Of a stretch of DNA of 64,000 nt, positions 46,188 to 57,753 are shown one piece after another (position 1 is the first letter of the stretch; each line of letters starts with the position of its first letter). The notes under the pieces are model-generated. The model made no database searches. It saw only the letters and a list, made by a program, of their open reading frames with translations, and had not been told where the DNA came from. Location of the stretch: the NCBI GenBank assembly GCA_015501075.1, contig JADNYJ010000105.1, positions 62,001 to 126,000 of the forward strand. The letters are read 5' to 3'. The stretch comes from Gymnopilus junonius. Its lineage: Eukaryota; Basidiomycota; Agaricomycetes; Agaricales; Galerinaceae. A program made the position numbers and the translations under genes.

Positions 46188-47551
46188 TCATTCATTCGCC
46201 TCTTGCTCCAAGATTTCTTTCTCTAATCGTTCTCTCTCTGCCTGCCTCATCCGCATCAAAGTCAATGACTCGTAGTCAATGCCTGGTGCTGCAGGCGCAT
46301 CAGGTGCAGCCGGTGTTGAGTTCGAGAGGTCGGGCTAGCGCAAATAAAAAATAGGTAAGACCTCAGGATCCAACAGGGAGAAGAGTCTTACAAAGGTCGA
46401 GGGGAAAGTAGAAAATGGCGTCGAAGTGCCCGTAGGCCGTGATTGATGTTGCGGTAGTGTGCTTTTTATCCCATCGTCTGGTCGAGTTGTCGATGCTGGC
46501 TTTGGCACTGCTTCACTGCGCACACCGATACCACCAAGCTTGCCCATTTTCCTGAGCCATCCCAAGATCTCGGGTTCTTTCCCATTGACCCAGGTTATCT
46601 TCACCCCATCCAAACCCAAGTCTTTTCGCCCGCTAGCGCCAACAGCAGCAAATGCATCTCCGATCTGCTTGAACGGAACCAGTGCGCTACCTGTTTTAGG
46701 TGGCTTGGCTTTCTCCTTCTCTTTGTCGGACTTAAGAGACAAGTTGAGAACAATGGAAGATTCGTCTGTTGCGCCGAAGCGCGATAGGAAGACCGATATA
46801 GCGGAGGGCGTTGTTAGTGTTGGGTGGGACTTGAGAGGGTATTTCAGGCGGACTGTTGTGTCTAATGGGTCTGATACGGACAAGCAGCAGTTAGTATTAT
46901 AAAACTGCTGGAGACCTGAGCCAAGACGCACTCATTGGAGGCGGGGCCTCGTCTTCTTCTTCCCTGCTTTTCAAAATTTCTTCTTCCTGGTGCATCCTCT
47001 TCTTCAGATCCTGCTCCTTCTGCTCTCTCAGCCTCTTCCCCTCCTCCTTTATCTTCTCAGTTTCACGCCATGTTTCAACCTCCTCCTTTTGCTTCTCCAT
47101 CCGCGCCTTCTTGAACGCACGTTCTCGCTCCTCAAGCTCCTCCACAAGGTTCTTGCGTTTGTTATCATACGACTTGAAGCGCTCCTTACGAGCTTGCTTC
47201 ACGCGTTGCTTAGCATCGAGTGCCAGTCGACGCAGTGGGTCAAGGAGGAGTTCATAAGCCTGGTTGAGTTCGTGAAATTTCCGGGCTGCAATTGAGCGTT
47301 AAGATTCTGGATACCGAGGAATTAGATTGACAGGACGTACCTGCATCCGGGTTATTAGGGTTCTACAAAAAAAACTGTCAGAAATCTATGAACACGGAAG
47401 AATAGACAGGTTGGAGTAATCGGTGACTTACCCTGTCTGGATGAACTTTGAGTGATCGTTGACGGTATGCAGTGCGTATTTCCTGTTCTGTCGCCTCTAA
47501 TTTGAGGTTTAAAAGTTCGTATGGGTTGATTTCTTCCTCGGCTGTCGACAT
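46188..47551 (-). CDS. DNAJC17/Cwc23-like spliceosomal J-domain protein
   Basis: Type III Hsp40 of the DNAJC17/Cwf23 group, associated with the spliceosome. Five exons (47551-47432, 47362-47341, 47285-46932, 46870-46392, 46334-46188) give 373 residues. The J domain at residues 5-70 has INPYELLNLKLEATEQEIRT, the HPD motif in KVHPDR and ARKFHELNQAYELL. A highly charged coiled coil follows (EELEERERAFKKARMEKQK onward, residues 85-165). An RRM-like domain sits around 170-260 (TVRLKYPLK, LSRFGATDESSIVLN, AFAAVG). The C-terminus is YESLTLMRMRQAERERLEKE, conserved in the group. Exon 2 (22 nt) lies inside the J domain right after HPDR. Confidence 0.9.
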
Positions 47552-47790
47552 TATTCTGAAGGTAAGGAGGAAGAAACGTTGAACAAGTCATTCAAATTGC
47601 CGCAGTGCGGCTGTGGCTTTGCGTCATGTGACTGTGTGTATCTCAATAGGGGCTACTGCCACTCGAAGACTCCGGATGCTCGTCACAGAAAAGGTACTCA
47701 GTAATTTATTCTCACAGAAAGGTAAGGGTTTTATTCTTTGTCGCTTGGTCGGCGAATTTTGTCGGCTAAATCTGGCATCCACCACCATCA

Positions 47791-48393
47791 TCAATCTGAC
47801 TCCGGCGATTCCAGTAGCTCAAAGATGAATGTCCACTTGTCATCGCATGGTCGGATTGGTCTATCTCCCCATGTCAAATCGAGCGTTTTTCCCAATTTCC
47901 ACACTTTTCGTTCTGGTTTTAAAGCTGCGTTAAATGATAAAATTGACTTGTTGAAAAGAAAGATGCACATACTGCCTTTCAAGATGTAGTCCTTGCCCTG
48001 AATACGTATTTCGACTGGTAAAGAGCCGATTATATGCGCAAATACCACACTTTCTATAGCTTTCTGTCACCTTTGTTAGAGGCGAGTGACCCCAATTGCA
48101 AATTGAGCGGTTACATACTGATATATCGTCTTGAGCATGAAAAAAAGCCATCATTTCCTTGATGTCATAGCGGCTGTACCGACAAATGCATTTCGATGAG
48201 GCAGAGGAGTTCACGCGACCTCCTACAGTACTCACTGAGCCTGTTTGACAGAGATCTGAACCGTATATCCTGCGAAATTCCGCTCGACCTTCTTTTTGGT
48301 AGTGCTGGGATCGACTTCGGACTCGGTCGCGGATGGGAAGAACAAAAGGATCGGTTTTTCAAGAGGGATGTAGTACTTCGTAGGAGTTGTCAT
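47791..48393 (-). CDS. Unrecognised four-exon protein, 145 residues
   Basis: Family not recognised. Four exons (48393-48236, 48173-48119, 48063-47973, 47924-47791) with donors GTGAGT, GTATGT and GTATGT and acceptors ACAG or GCAG sum to 438 nt, an exact codon multiple. Visible blocks are start MTTPTKYYIPLEKPILLFFP, RYDIKEMMAFFHAQDDIS, IESVVFAHIIGSLPVEIRI, GKDYILKG and WKLGKTLDLTWGDRPIRP, ending FELLESPESD. Alternating hydrophobic residues suggest a compact beta-rich soluble domain. No signal peptide or membrane helix is visible. The clean splice structure argues for a real gene. It lies downstream of the CpG-depleted repeat block and is co-oriented with the J-protein gene. Confidence 0.6.
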
Positions 48394-48789
48394 CTTGTTT
48401 ACATGGATCACTTTGTTGAAGGAGATAACGCTAAACGCTTTTGCTTCTGTCTTCCCACCCTCTTTTGCTGGCGACGCCCCATGATTGGTGATTCACAATC
48501 ACTTCTTTAGGAAATTTCTCTGTCGGGCGCTTACTACGCCCTTGCTTACTTGCCTTTTGTTTATGCGTGGGGCGAGAAATTTCAAAAATTGTGTCAAAGC
48601 GCGGGAACCAGAAAAGCCGTCAAGTGCGATGTTTCGAATGGACAACCTTGTGACCACTGTGAGTCAACGGTTTAGCTAGTTTTCAGCTATCAGCGCTGCA
48701 ACATGTATGTAACTCACCTACATGTCACAATGGCAATACTTAAACTGGGAATGGAGCAGAATTTTGTCGCCTTTATTTCCTGCAGATCT

Positions 48790-49755
48790 TTGTCCATTGG
48801 AGGGTGGCAGAGGTGCCTCACTGCATCATCATCTAAGTATCCTGAACTGAGTGCCAGCTCAACCCTGACTCATCCTCTCTGAACTTAGATGGCAGCTATG
48901 CCAACTAAAATTTTGACTTAATTGAGAAATTTCCCATTGGGTGAGAAACTGCAGCACATATTTTCCAAAGTCTTTTGAGATTTGTTGAAAGACCAGGCCA
49001 GTGGCCAATTTAAACTGGACCACATCAGATCAAAGGTGAATCTAACTTTGATGTGCTTTGTGAGTGCATTGGTGACATATATGATAACCATATGACCATG
49101 GATGGGGCATACAAGTGAGAAAAACCTTGTCTAACTGCAAGTGACAGAGAAAAAGCAGAGGCAAATCTCAGGCTGGATGACACTGAACATGCAGGTTTAC
49201 CTTGATCTGATGATGCTTACCAGTCAGGCAGTCCATCTCTCACAAGAGTTTCATAACAGGTTTTTCCTGCAAGACACTTACTCTATTTACTCCCAAGTTC
49301 CAACATGCATTTGATTCTCTTGATATCAGAGAACATGACTCATATGGCAAACTGCTGTAACAGTGCATGCAAGAATATTCTTCTCAGATTCTCTGTCTGT
49401 GTCAATGAATAATTGTGATTCAAACTATTCTAGAATATTCTACTAACTTCTCTATCAATATGGAAACCTGTAGAACTTCATAGAACCTTTTTTAGTATTT
49501 TAAGCCTAATGGAGTTGTGTCCTATAATGACCTAGGTCATATGACTACTGACACCACTAGTCCTGGAGGTAAACCCTGACATCAGATCAGCCAACAACAG
49601 GTCGATTTAAACATTATAAACATAAGCAAAAGGTGAATATGTTAAAGCATAAGTTGAGGCTGTGAGACTGACTGCATTGGGTCTCTTGGCCTTGACAGCA
49701 TTTTGTTTTGCAGAATAGTTGACAGCTAAGATCAGAGGAGATTCAGTATCATTTA
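48790..49755. mobile_element. CpG-depleted old repeat relic (left part)
   Basis: About 0.95 kb with almost no CpG dinucleotides (by eye roughly one after 48840), many TpG/CpA, and no long frames. This is the signature of methylated, long-decayed transposon DNA. No element type can be named. It continues to the right of the inserted hAT element. Confidence 0.55.
49748..49755 (+). repeat. 8-bp target-site duplication (left copy)
   Basis: ATCATTTA immediately precedes the left terminal inverted repeat. An identical copy lies at 50780-50787. Confidence 0.85.
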
Positions 49756-50779
49756 TAGGGAAAAGCACGGGTCAGGCATACCCAGATGGGTCACGGGTAC
49801 GGGTCCGGGTAGCGCCCAGTAGACCCGCGACCCGGAGGTACCTGAGATATTATACAGGCGAAGTCAGCCGGCCGCATAATTCCGAACCGCTGATCAGCCT
49901 GATTCAGCCGTCTTTGATGATGCGTCTCCCTCTCAGTGCTCACCACCACCACTCTCCTTCCTCCTTCCTCTTCTCCTCCCCTCTCTCGCCCTCAGGACTG
50001 CACCTGTGTGCCCCTCCCCTCGTCTGAGGGATGTGGGCACACTTTTCTTGGCTGGATGACGCTGGACACGCAGGGGGGACCCGTGTAGTGGGAGGCCCAA
50101 CCAGGTGTGTAGCAGACGGGCTCACGAACGACTCGCGAGCTCGTTCTGCTCTTTTTCTCCTTCTTTTTTTCCATGCTAACTACTGCCTATGACCTCACAG
50201 GCGCGCTGCCTCCGCATCCCTCACTTGCAATCGCGAGACGGAGGTTTTCTGCCTGGACGACACTTACAACACACCGCCTCCCTTGCAGCAAACGCAAGAT
50301 GGGACAGTTTTACGTGCTTGTGCATGGTCCCACAGCACCATCACGACATCTGTCGTCGCCGCCACCCACTGCCCGTCTGGTTTATTCAGACGTGGCAATT
50401 TCGTTTCATTCATCCCAGGTGAGGTAAGAATGAGCTCATGACTGTGGGCTCATTCTTTTCTTTACTGACGATATACGTGCTATGTTCCACAGTTCCATCT
50501 CTACCACAGCACGCTGCCGCTGCCATTGCTTCCCACCTGCCGCCGTTGCTCCCCTTCCCTCGTTTTCGACGTTCGACGCTGACACGACACGCCTACCCCC
50601 CTTATCTAACCCTCGCGATGTGCAGAAGGATGCCATTTGGCGTCTGCGCTGCCACCGTGAGGCATACAATATGCCTCGAAGAAATACCCGTCACCCGTGT
50701 ACCCGTGGCATGGTGACCCGTGGGTGTATGGGTACGGGTTAGCATCTGGGTACCCACGGGTTACCCGTGCTCATCCCTA
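49756..50779. mobile_element. hAT-type non-autonomous DNA transposon, 1,024 bp
   Basis: The ends are imperfect inverted repeats: left TAGGGAAAAGCACGGGT, right (complement) TAGGGATGAGCACGGGT, with further matching ACCCAGATG just inside. The subterminal regions are packed with ACCCGT/ACGGGT words on both strands. The element is flanked by an 8-bp duplication, ATCATTTA. An 8-bp duplication with TAGGG-type ends is the hAT superfamily signature. The interior has only short frames and no transposase motif, so it must rely on an autonomous relative. It is rich in CpG, in sharp contrast to the CpG-poor DNA on both sides, which suggests recent insertion. Confidence 0.85.
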
Positions 50780-50787
50780 ATCATTTA
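50780..50787 (+). repeat. 8-bp target-site duplication (right copy)
   Basis: ATCATTTA directly follows the right terminal inverted repeat and matches the left copy exactly. The next two bases, TA, also match the element start, so 10 bp appear repeated. Confidence 0.85.
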
Positions 50788-52140
50788 TAGATTTATAGTG
50801 TCAAGGTTACTAAAACATTTTGTTGTAAATATAAGAACTTCAAAAATCTTGAAAAGAACAAGTGGGCAAACTCTGGGGGATGCAATGGAGAGATTCATCC
50901 AAATGGGCTCTTTAAATAATTGATCACTATTACCACTCATCCTACCACATTATAATTTCATATCAACATACCTATACTTATTGGACATTATAAGACTCAA
51001 CTCAACCTCATCAATCTCACATTCTCATGTATGCTTTTACCCTTTTATCTTATCTACTTGGGCTTCTACCTAGGACACAATTGACAGAGTCATTGCTGTT
51101 CTCTTGTCTATCAACTTCCTCACCTTTTTCCCTATCCAGACCTTCCAGATACTTTTCAAAGCAAAAGACCATGGTTATGGGAGGCCAAGACCTTAGTCTG
51201 AATATTGACAATGTTCAATCTACTGCATGGTATAGTAGTGTGATTGTTTAGGCTTGCTCTGAGTCCATAATGCTGTAATACTGTCTTCTGATCCTTACTT
51301 TATGCTGGTGCAGCACAACAGATAGGAAATACAAAGCAGGCCACAGTAATGAGCATTTATAATAAAGCCAGTGATTTGTGAGAGTCAAAAAGAGTTAATC
51401 CGATGCCATATCATGCTAAGTTCTAATATGTCATTGCATCTTGCATAGCATCCACTCAAATATGCCCAAGCAAGAGTAGTATGCAGACTGAGATAGAAAT
51501 TGTAAACAAGTCCATAAACACTGACATATGGGTAATGTGATGCTTGCACATAAAAATGAGGCCCTAAAAGATATACTATTGTTCAAAAGAAATTGAGAAT
51601 TAAGAGGTAAATGTTGCAGACCTGAATGAATTGATCAAATGCTTCAAGAACTTCACTGACAAAAAAAAGTTGATTGTGGTAAATGAAATGGGTGAAGCAT
51701 CAACATAACAATTAATGCCATATTATCAGGCAAAGGAAGTACATCCAACAGGTGAACAGTCTTGTTTCTTGAGTCAGCAAGGAGCTCTGGCAGGTTCAAA
51801 AAACTCAAAATGGGAATGTCTTGGTCAAGGTTTACTCATTTCAGCATGACTTTGGTGCCATCTCAAATCCTCACTGCATCCAGGAGCTTATACAAGCTTA
51901 AATCATGTCAAATTTTAATCCACAGTTATCTTGAAAATCACTCACTGACAGAGGCCTTTCATCTTCATAACCATGCTCAGGAGGATGAGGGCCTGGGTAG
52001 ACTGCAACTCCGATTGTCATGAAGGAGTCCAATTTGAATCAACTAATCAAGGCTGGGGAGTAGCTCGTAACCTTTGGCCAATATAAAAGGTTGTAGATTC
52101 ACCCAGGTATAGTTCAAGCTCATGGATAGGGCTTTGCATA
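50788..52140. mobile_element. CpG-depleted old repeat relic (right part)
   Basis: About 1.35 kb, AT-rich, with roughly three CpG dinucleotides by eye. Frames are short and interrupted, and no coding motif is recognised. It is probably the continuation of the relic at 48790-49755 into which the hAT element inserted. Confidence 0.55.
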
Positions 52141-52348
52141 TGAGGATATGTGGTGAGGGTGAGCGTAGTTATTGAATCATGTTTCAAAAATCGTTGTGAA
52201 ATTCAACCAGCGTCCCATCAGTTACTCAAAAAAGACGCTTATATCATCAGGCTGACTAAGTACGGGAGACTAAAGCTTTCCGGGCCGCGAAGCGTTGCCG
52301 CTTTTGGAACAAGAAAGAAATTTTGCCGAGTTTGGCAGTGTGACGGTC

Positions 52349-54576
52349 ATGGCTCCCTCTCTTCATTCTCTACCTCCGCCCTCAAAGAAGAGAAAGACAT
52401 CCAAAGAGGATTATTCTTCGAGAATTAAACAACTCGAAGAGGAACTTACCGATGCAGCCGCAAAAAATACTTCTTTAAATCCACTCGCAGACTTGCTGGC
52501 TCTCGCATACGACGCTGAAGATCCTCATGACACATCGAAGGCAATCTATGCGCTTTACAGAGTATTTGTTATCATTATCTCAAACAATAAAACTGATATT
52601 AGTGGAGATGAGGCTGCAAAAGTTGTAAAGGCTTGGATTTGGGACCGTTTGCAGGTATATGTCGACTTCTTAGGCAGCCTTCTGCAGGACAATGAGAAGT
52701 TCCTCCGGGTGAGTGTACTCTCCTTCTTCCCTGGTGGCTGTAAGCTTAACGTTAGTATACAATAGACTTCAGCTTTGCAGATTTTGTTCTCACTTCAAAA
52801 GCACTTGTCCACCTCGTCCACCAGGTCTTCACATCCGACAAAACCTCGGCCGCAATTCCACACCTCTCACTTCCGAAAGATAGTATCGTCACTTTTGCTG
52901 TGTCCCCGATCGCAGAGGCACTCTTCAACCCCCAAGCAAGATGGCGCCTTGATTGACCCTGATGTCCTAAACTTGTTCTATGATACTTGGTTCAGTGTCC
53001 ACGGTGACATTCGGTGGTTCTTTCTTCGTGACTCTGCGTACGTATTTGAATACCTCTCTGTTAACTGTTGTTCATCCTTTCTTACGCAGGACGCTATTAA
53101 ATACCCACTCACCTACCGACTATCCAATCTTCCAGTGAACCTCCTTTCCATTCTCGAACGTATGTCCACCTTCCCCACTGAACAGAGCGAACTAAACGCT
53201 TGGTGGGTCGAAGAACTCGGAGCAAAGCCTCCGAAGCCAAAAGAATTTAAAAAAGGCACCAACAGATGGAGATTCTTCAGAGGACGAGGAGGAAAATGTC
53301 AAGGCGGGCGATGAGGACGACGACTGGAGAAAATTCTTTGATGAACCAGCAAAGACGGCTGATGGAAAAACGAAAAGCTCCTCTGCCCGATTACATCAAT
53401 TGACAATTCACCAATCCTTGCATTCTCTTCCGTCGCACAAGGCCGTTTTTACAAGAGCATGGCTCACCTTACTTCCCTGCCTCTCAACCAACGGGAGTGT
53501 AGAGAAAAATACGACGAGAGCGCTGAACTTGATGCATCGCGGGGTTTTACCACATCTGACAAGGCCCATTCTCGTCATGGATTGGATCGGTGCATGTGTT
53601 GATATGGGTACGCTACTTGATGATTTATTTTATGTTTTGTTTGCTGATACATTACGTTCCTCCAAAAGGCGGGTCCGTGCTTACTGGCATTGAACGCGTT
53701 ATTTATGCTCATGAAGGAGTACAATCTGTATGGTCTTTCAACTTTTGCCATTTCCATTCCGACATCAACCTAGGGACTATCCTTCGTTCTACACGCGTTT
53801 GTACGCCTTCCTTGACCGTGACATCCTTCACTCAAGCACCGGTCGCGATTTTTCCGTTTAACTGAACTGTTCTGAGTTCAACGTACGCTTCATTTTTCTT
53901 TGGAGGGTCATATCTGATTCCATGCTAGACATTTACCTGCTGCTCTCTTAGCTTCATTCGTCAAGAAACTCTCTAGATTGTCACTTACAGCACCACCGGC
54001 TGCCATCGTAATGGTCATTCCATTTACATACAACATCCTCAAAAGACACCCGCTCTGATGGTCATGATTCACCGAGCTGACGTTGACGACTCGAATGGTA
54101 ATTTACCCACCTCATTTCGCAGCCTACCTTGCTCATCAGTTCTTGTTAGACTCTTTCTTGCCCGATGAGAGAAACCCCGTAGAAACTCATGCCATAGACA
54201 GCTCTCTTTGGGAGCTTCTCTCCCACACGTCACATTATCACGCTCCTGTCTCAACGATGTGCAAGATTTTCTCGGAGCCGTTCACAAAACCGGGTTATGC
54301 TATGGAGGATTTCCTGGATCATACATACAACACTGTAAGCCAAGTCTCCTTTCTACATTTTTCCATGTATTGCTTGTCCATGGAGCTCATGCTGTTGGTC
54401 TCTTGCAGCTTTTTGAAACTGAGGTCAACAGGAAGATCAAGCGCGAGCCCGCGTTAGCTATGGAGTCGAGTGTAAATGTATTTGCGCAGAGTCGAGAGCA
54501 AGATGGTTCGGAGGATTTGTCGTCGGTGGTTGGTACACAGCGAGATTTCATAAACGAGCTTTGGGCGTTTGCTTGA
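52349..54576 (+). pseudogene. NOC4: NOC4 (nucleolar complex protein 4) gene with multiple frame breaks
   Basis: Homologue of Noc4/NOC4L (CBF/Mak21 family), which with Nop14 is needed for small-subunit ribosome biogenesis in the nucleolus. Exon 1 (52349-52708) starts MAPSLHSLPPPSKKRKTSK. Exon 2 (52766-53041) has SALQILFSLQKHLST, FRKIVSSLLLCPRS and TWFSVHGDIRWFFLRDS. Later blocks are LHSLPSHKAVFTRAWLTLLP, VLPHLTRPILVMDW, LALNALFMLMKEYNL, YAFLDRDILH, HLPAALLASFVKKLSRLSL, SSLWELLSHTSHYHAPVS and DFLDHTYNT. The later blocks are in different frames. One-base changes are needed near 53249-53254 (A6), 53678-53682, 53849-53853 (T5), 53870-53875 and 54049-54055. The introns themselves look intact. This is either a recent pseudogene or a stretch with homopolymer-type sequence errors. 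Confidence 0.8.
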
Positions 54577-55139
54577 GGCTACGTATTCGATACATGGGCG
54601 TGCATAAGTGCTGGTGGTGCTAATTTACCTCTCAACTGCCTGCTTTGTAACAACATTGGCGCGTTTTCTAATGGCGTTCACAATCAACTTGCCTTACGTT
54701 CAGACCTTGCGAATTCGGTGTATGGCAAGTTAAACTCGCAGATGACTGGACACTTATGTGGCAGCCTAAAGGCTTATTTGACGTGCACTTAAACTTGGAA
54801 TATAGCAGTTTCTGTCCAACTCTACTGATTGTCCTTTGAAGTTTCGCTAGCCCTCTAGGCTGCCCCCTGCTCTATGTCAGGTGAGAGATGGGAAAGACAG
54901 GAAGGCCTTTAGGGACGTGCATAACGTTGAGGTGCTGAGCTGGACCTGCAAGGGGGACAGGAGTTGAACCCAACTGGTTCAAAAGGCACTGCCCAGCAGG
55001 GAATCACGAACTTTGTAAAGTGCCTCATCCTTTTCCAAATGTATATCAAGCGGAAATATGCCAGCAATAACCCGTGTATGAATACATATGTTAAATACAA
55101 CTCAAAAGTGAATTTGAAAGATTGATAGTCCATGTCCAT
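54577..55139. other. Convergent intergenic spacer, no gene seen
   Basis: This holds the 3' flanks of NOC4 and the mannosidase gene. Only short chance frames are present. Confidence 0.55.
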
Positions 55140-57753
55140 TTATACCGATCGTCTGACCTGTGAAGGAACCTTAACACCTTGAGGTTGCTTGGCACTAGGA
55201 CTAACGGCGGGCAAGGGAGGGCCGGTCTTGAGTTTGAAAGTACCGTTCGGTGGCAAGACCTTGCCACTTCCATATACCGGTTTGGCTGGAGGTGCGATGA
55301 AGGGATGTGCCTCAGTGTTAAAGATAACTACATAAAAATAGGACGAGACGGTCAGATAAAAGGAGACCAAGGTGACGAAAGCGGAGCTTACACTTGTCCA
55401 GACTGATACGGTTAGGGTCATCGAAAGTGAGGTACCTGGAGGAACAATGCGTGGTGTGAGCCGCTTTTGATACCAGCAAAAACAAAGACAACGAGGGACT
55501 GACAAGTATTTCAAGACCTCGGCAAACCAGAAACTCGGTGTATCATCTATCTTGCTCGTATTGGGGTCGTTGATATCATTGATGCCCGCAAAGCCGGTGG
55601 ACGTCTTCAAGAACTTATTGAAACTGTTAATAGCACTGGCAGCGCGATCAAGGTATTTTTGGTCGCCAGTCGCACGATAAGCATAGAAGTTGGATTCAAG
55701 GACCTCGGGGCGGTTGATGTAGTCAGACCCAGTGATGTAGTAGCCATGCTCATTGTAGAATGCCAGCTGTTCAGCGGAAATCGAGCTGCCTGTGAAGTTG
55801 CCGTCGGATGAGATGAAGGCGAATGTTTCGGGACCAATGCCAGTCCTAAAATATTCCGCGTTAAGCCGCGGGTTGGGACTTAGTCTTGTAGAGAGTATGC
55901 TCACGCGTCTCCTGCATAGGTATTCCAGCAGGCATCAACCAAGTCAAGGCCAACATTGAAAATCGTTTGGTTATTCAAGAGACTCCCAGCTGTTGTTGCG
56001 GGAAGTGAGAAAAACTGGGGTCAGAGAAAAAGTTCTAGATCGCTTACCGAACAACCAATTTCCACCATAGTAGCAGGCCAAGTGAGAGCCCTCATGGAAG
56101 ATCGTACCTTCTTCAAAGTCGGCCAGGTAAACGAAGTTCCCGACGGTTGAGGTCTGGAATATCAATACTTAGCGGACCGGTAGGAAAGATATAAGTGAAA
56201 AGGACTTACACGGCGCAAAAACTTGATCGAAGAGTCTGCAGCAGTGTGCCACGTGTCCGCAAATAAATTATCATTTGTATTCGAGAGACGGGCGAATTTG
56301 ATGAGGTATTCAAAATAACTGTCAGATCCCCCTCCCCATGACTGTTCAGCGTGAGTCTCTCAACCAGCGAGAAAGTTGATAATGAAGCTCACGACAAAAT
56401 CTCCGACAAAATCTCCAGAAGAAGGATCAATCCCTTGAGCAGCCAAACCTAATGCATAGTCCGGTTAGAAATGAAGTCTGGCAATGTCGACGGACCGACA
56501 CTCGTGAGAGACCACTCACCTGGCAGTGGGGCTGCCTAGATAAAGCGACGGTTTTAGCTCGGCTGTAACGGGAGAAGAGGTATTTTGAAGCACACCAAGT
56601 TCGCGATGTGAGTGACGGATTTAACCGCCAAATCAGCGTAGGTCTGGTTTCCTGTGTGCTTTGAGAGGGTTGCGAACTCGAGAGTAAGCTTAAAGAGCAA
56701 AGATCAGGAAGTGGAGATCATTAAAAGCGAAAAACTGACTGTTCCAGCTTCTGCGATATTCGACTGGCAGAGAATTCAGAAATAGATGTGAGAAAGAGCT
56801 GCACCAGAAATAGTGCACAAACTCACAGTAGAGATTTGGGGAGAGTTGGTCGAAAAATCAAGTTCGCCGAATGGGACATCGTTTGACTGAGAAGTGGGAA
56901 ATGGGATCAGTTGGCGGAACCACAGCCAGAGAAGATACGTACCCCAACCCAAGCAAAAGTCAACTTGTCACCGACTTCCTTAGCTTTGGCAAGCAAAGCA
57001 GGGAACTTCTGACCGCTGAGCTCGTATGCACTCAGGAGTCCTCCAACATAACGGATAGTCGTTTCAAAGACACTAAGAAGGCGTCCAGTCAGTTGTAATT
57101 CACAAGCATATAGATCTGGCCGCCTCTGGCACACCTGACCGTGTCCGGGGTTTGCGAAACACTGAAATCGATGTGGCTAGAGAAGTTTACTGCCTCCAGG
57201 AAAAGATCCTGCACGATAACGGCAGTTAGTCACGTAAATACACGACGCTGGCATCACAGATGTGGAGCTTACATCCAATCCCATCAGGAACTAGAATTTA
57301 GGACTCAGAAGACATCGAGAGCACAAAGCTAATCAAATACCAAAGTGTCCAAAGCATCGACAATCGAGGCACCTAGCTCCTATGGTGAACGTTGTAAAGA
57401 GTTCAATGTTGATGATGCATACCCCAGCCATTACGCCCATCAGAGAAACCTGGTCGAAATCATTCAATGCACAATTACAAAACGATTGCAAAGAAGCTAC
57501 GAACTTTGACTGAGTGGGGAGAGATCGTCATGGCCAAATGCAAACTCTCTGTAAAGCAGGATTGAATAAAAGTGTTTCTGCATTTCATATTTCTTCACCT
57601 GTAAGCCTGGTAACTTTCGTTGAAAATTTGTACAACAGCTTCTTGATGGACACGAGCAGACGGGGGGAGAACAATGGACGGGTTCTGGACTGGGCCTGCG
57701 AGAGCTGTACCAAGGAGAGCTAGAGAGATGCTGAGGCGTACAATGGACGGCAT
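55140..57753 (-). CDS. Secretory-pathway class I alpha-1,2-mannosidase (GH47)
   Basis: Glycoside hydrolase family 47 enzyme, which removes alpha-1,2-linked mannose from N-glycans using calcium. The start at 57753 gives a signal peptide, [19 protein letters not shown]. Family blocks follow through many short exons: [171 protein letters not shown] and the calcium-site IFNTEAHPF. The catalytic acidic residues of the family are present in these blocks. There is no transmembrane anchor, so the enzyme is probably secreted or vacuolar. The C-terminal ~50 residues are Pro/Lys-rich. I did not fix every exon boundary. Confidence 0.93.

Noticed and set aside
49171..50085. A 25-bp stretch in the CpG-poor relic (near 49172) resembles one inside the hAT element (near 50053), with only transition differences.
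   Set aside because: Similarity does not extend beyond about 25 bp. Too short to claim common origin.
52800..52960. Second open frame (containing HQVFTSDKTSAAIPHLS) suggesting extra frameshifts in NOC4 exon 2.
   Set aside because: The other frame carries the conserved FRKIVSSLLLCPRS and DIRWFFLRDS blocks without interruption, so no shift is needed there.
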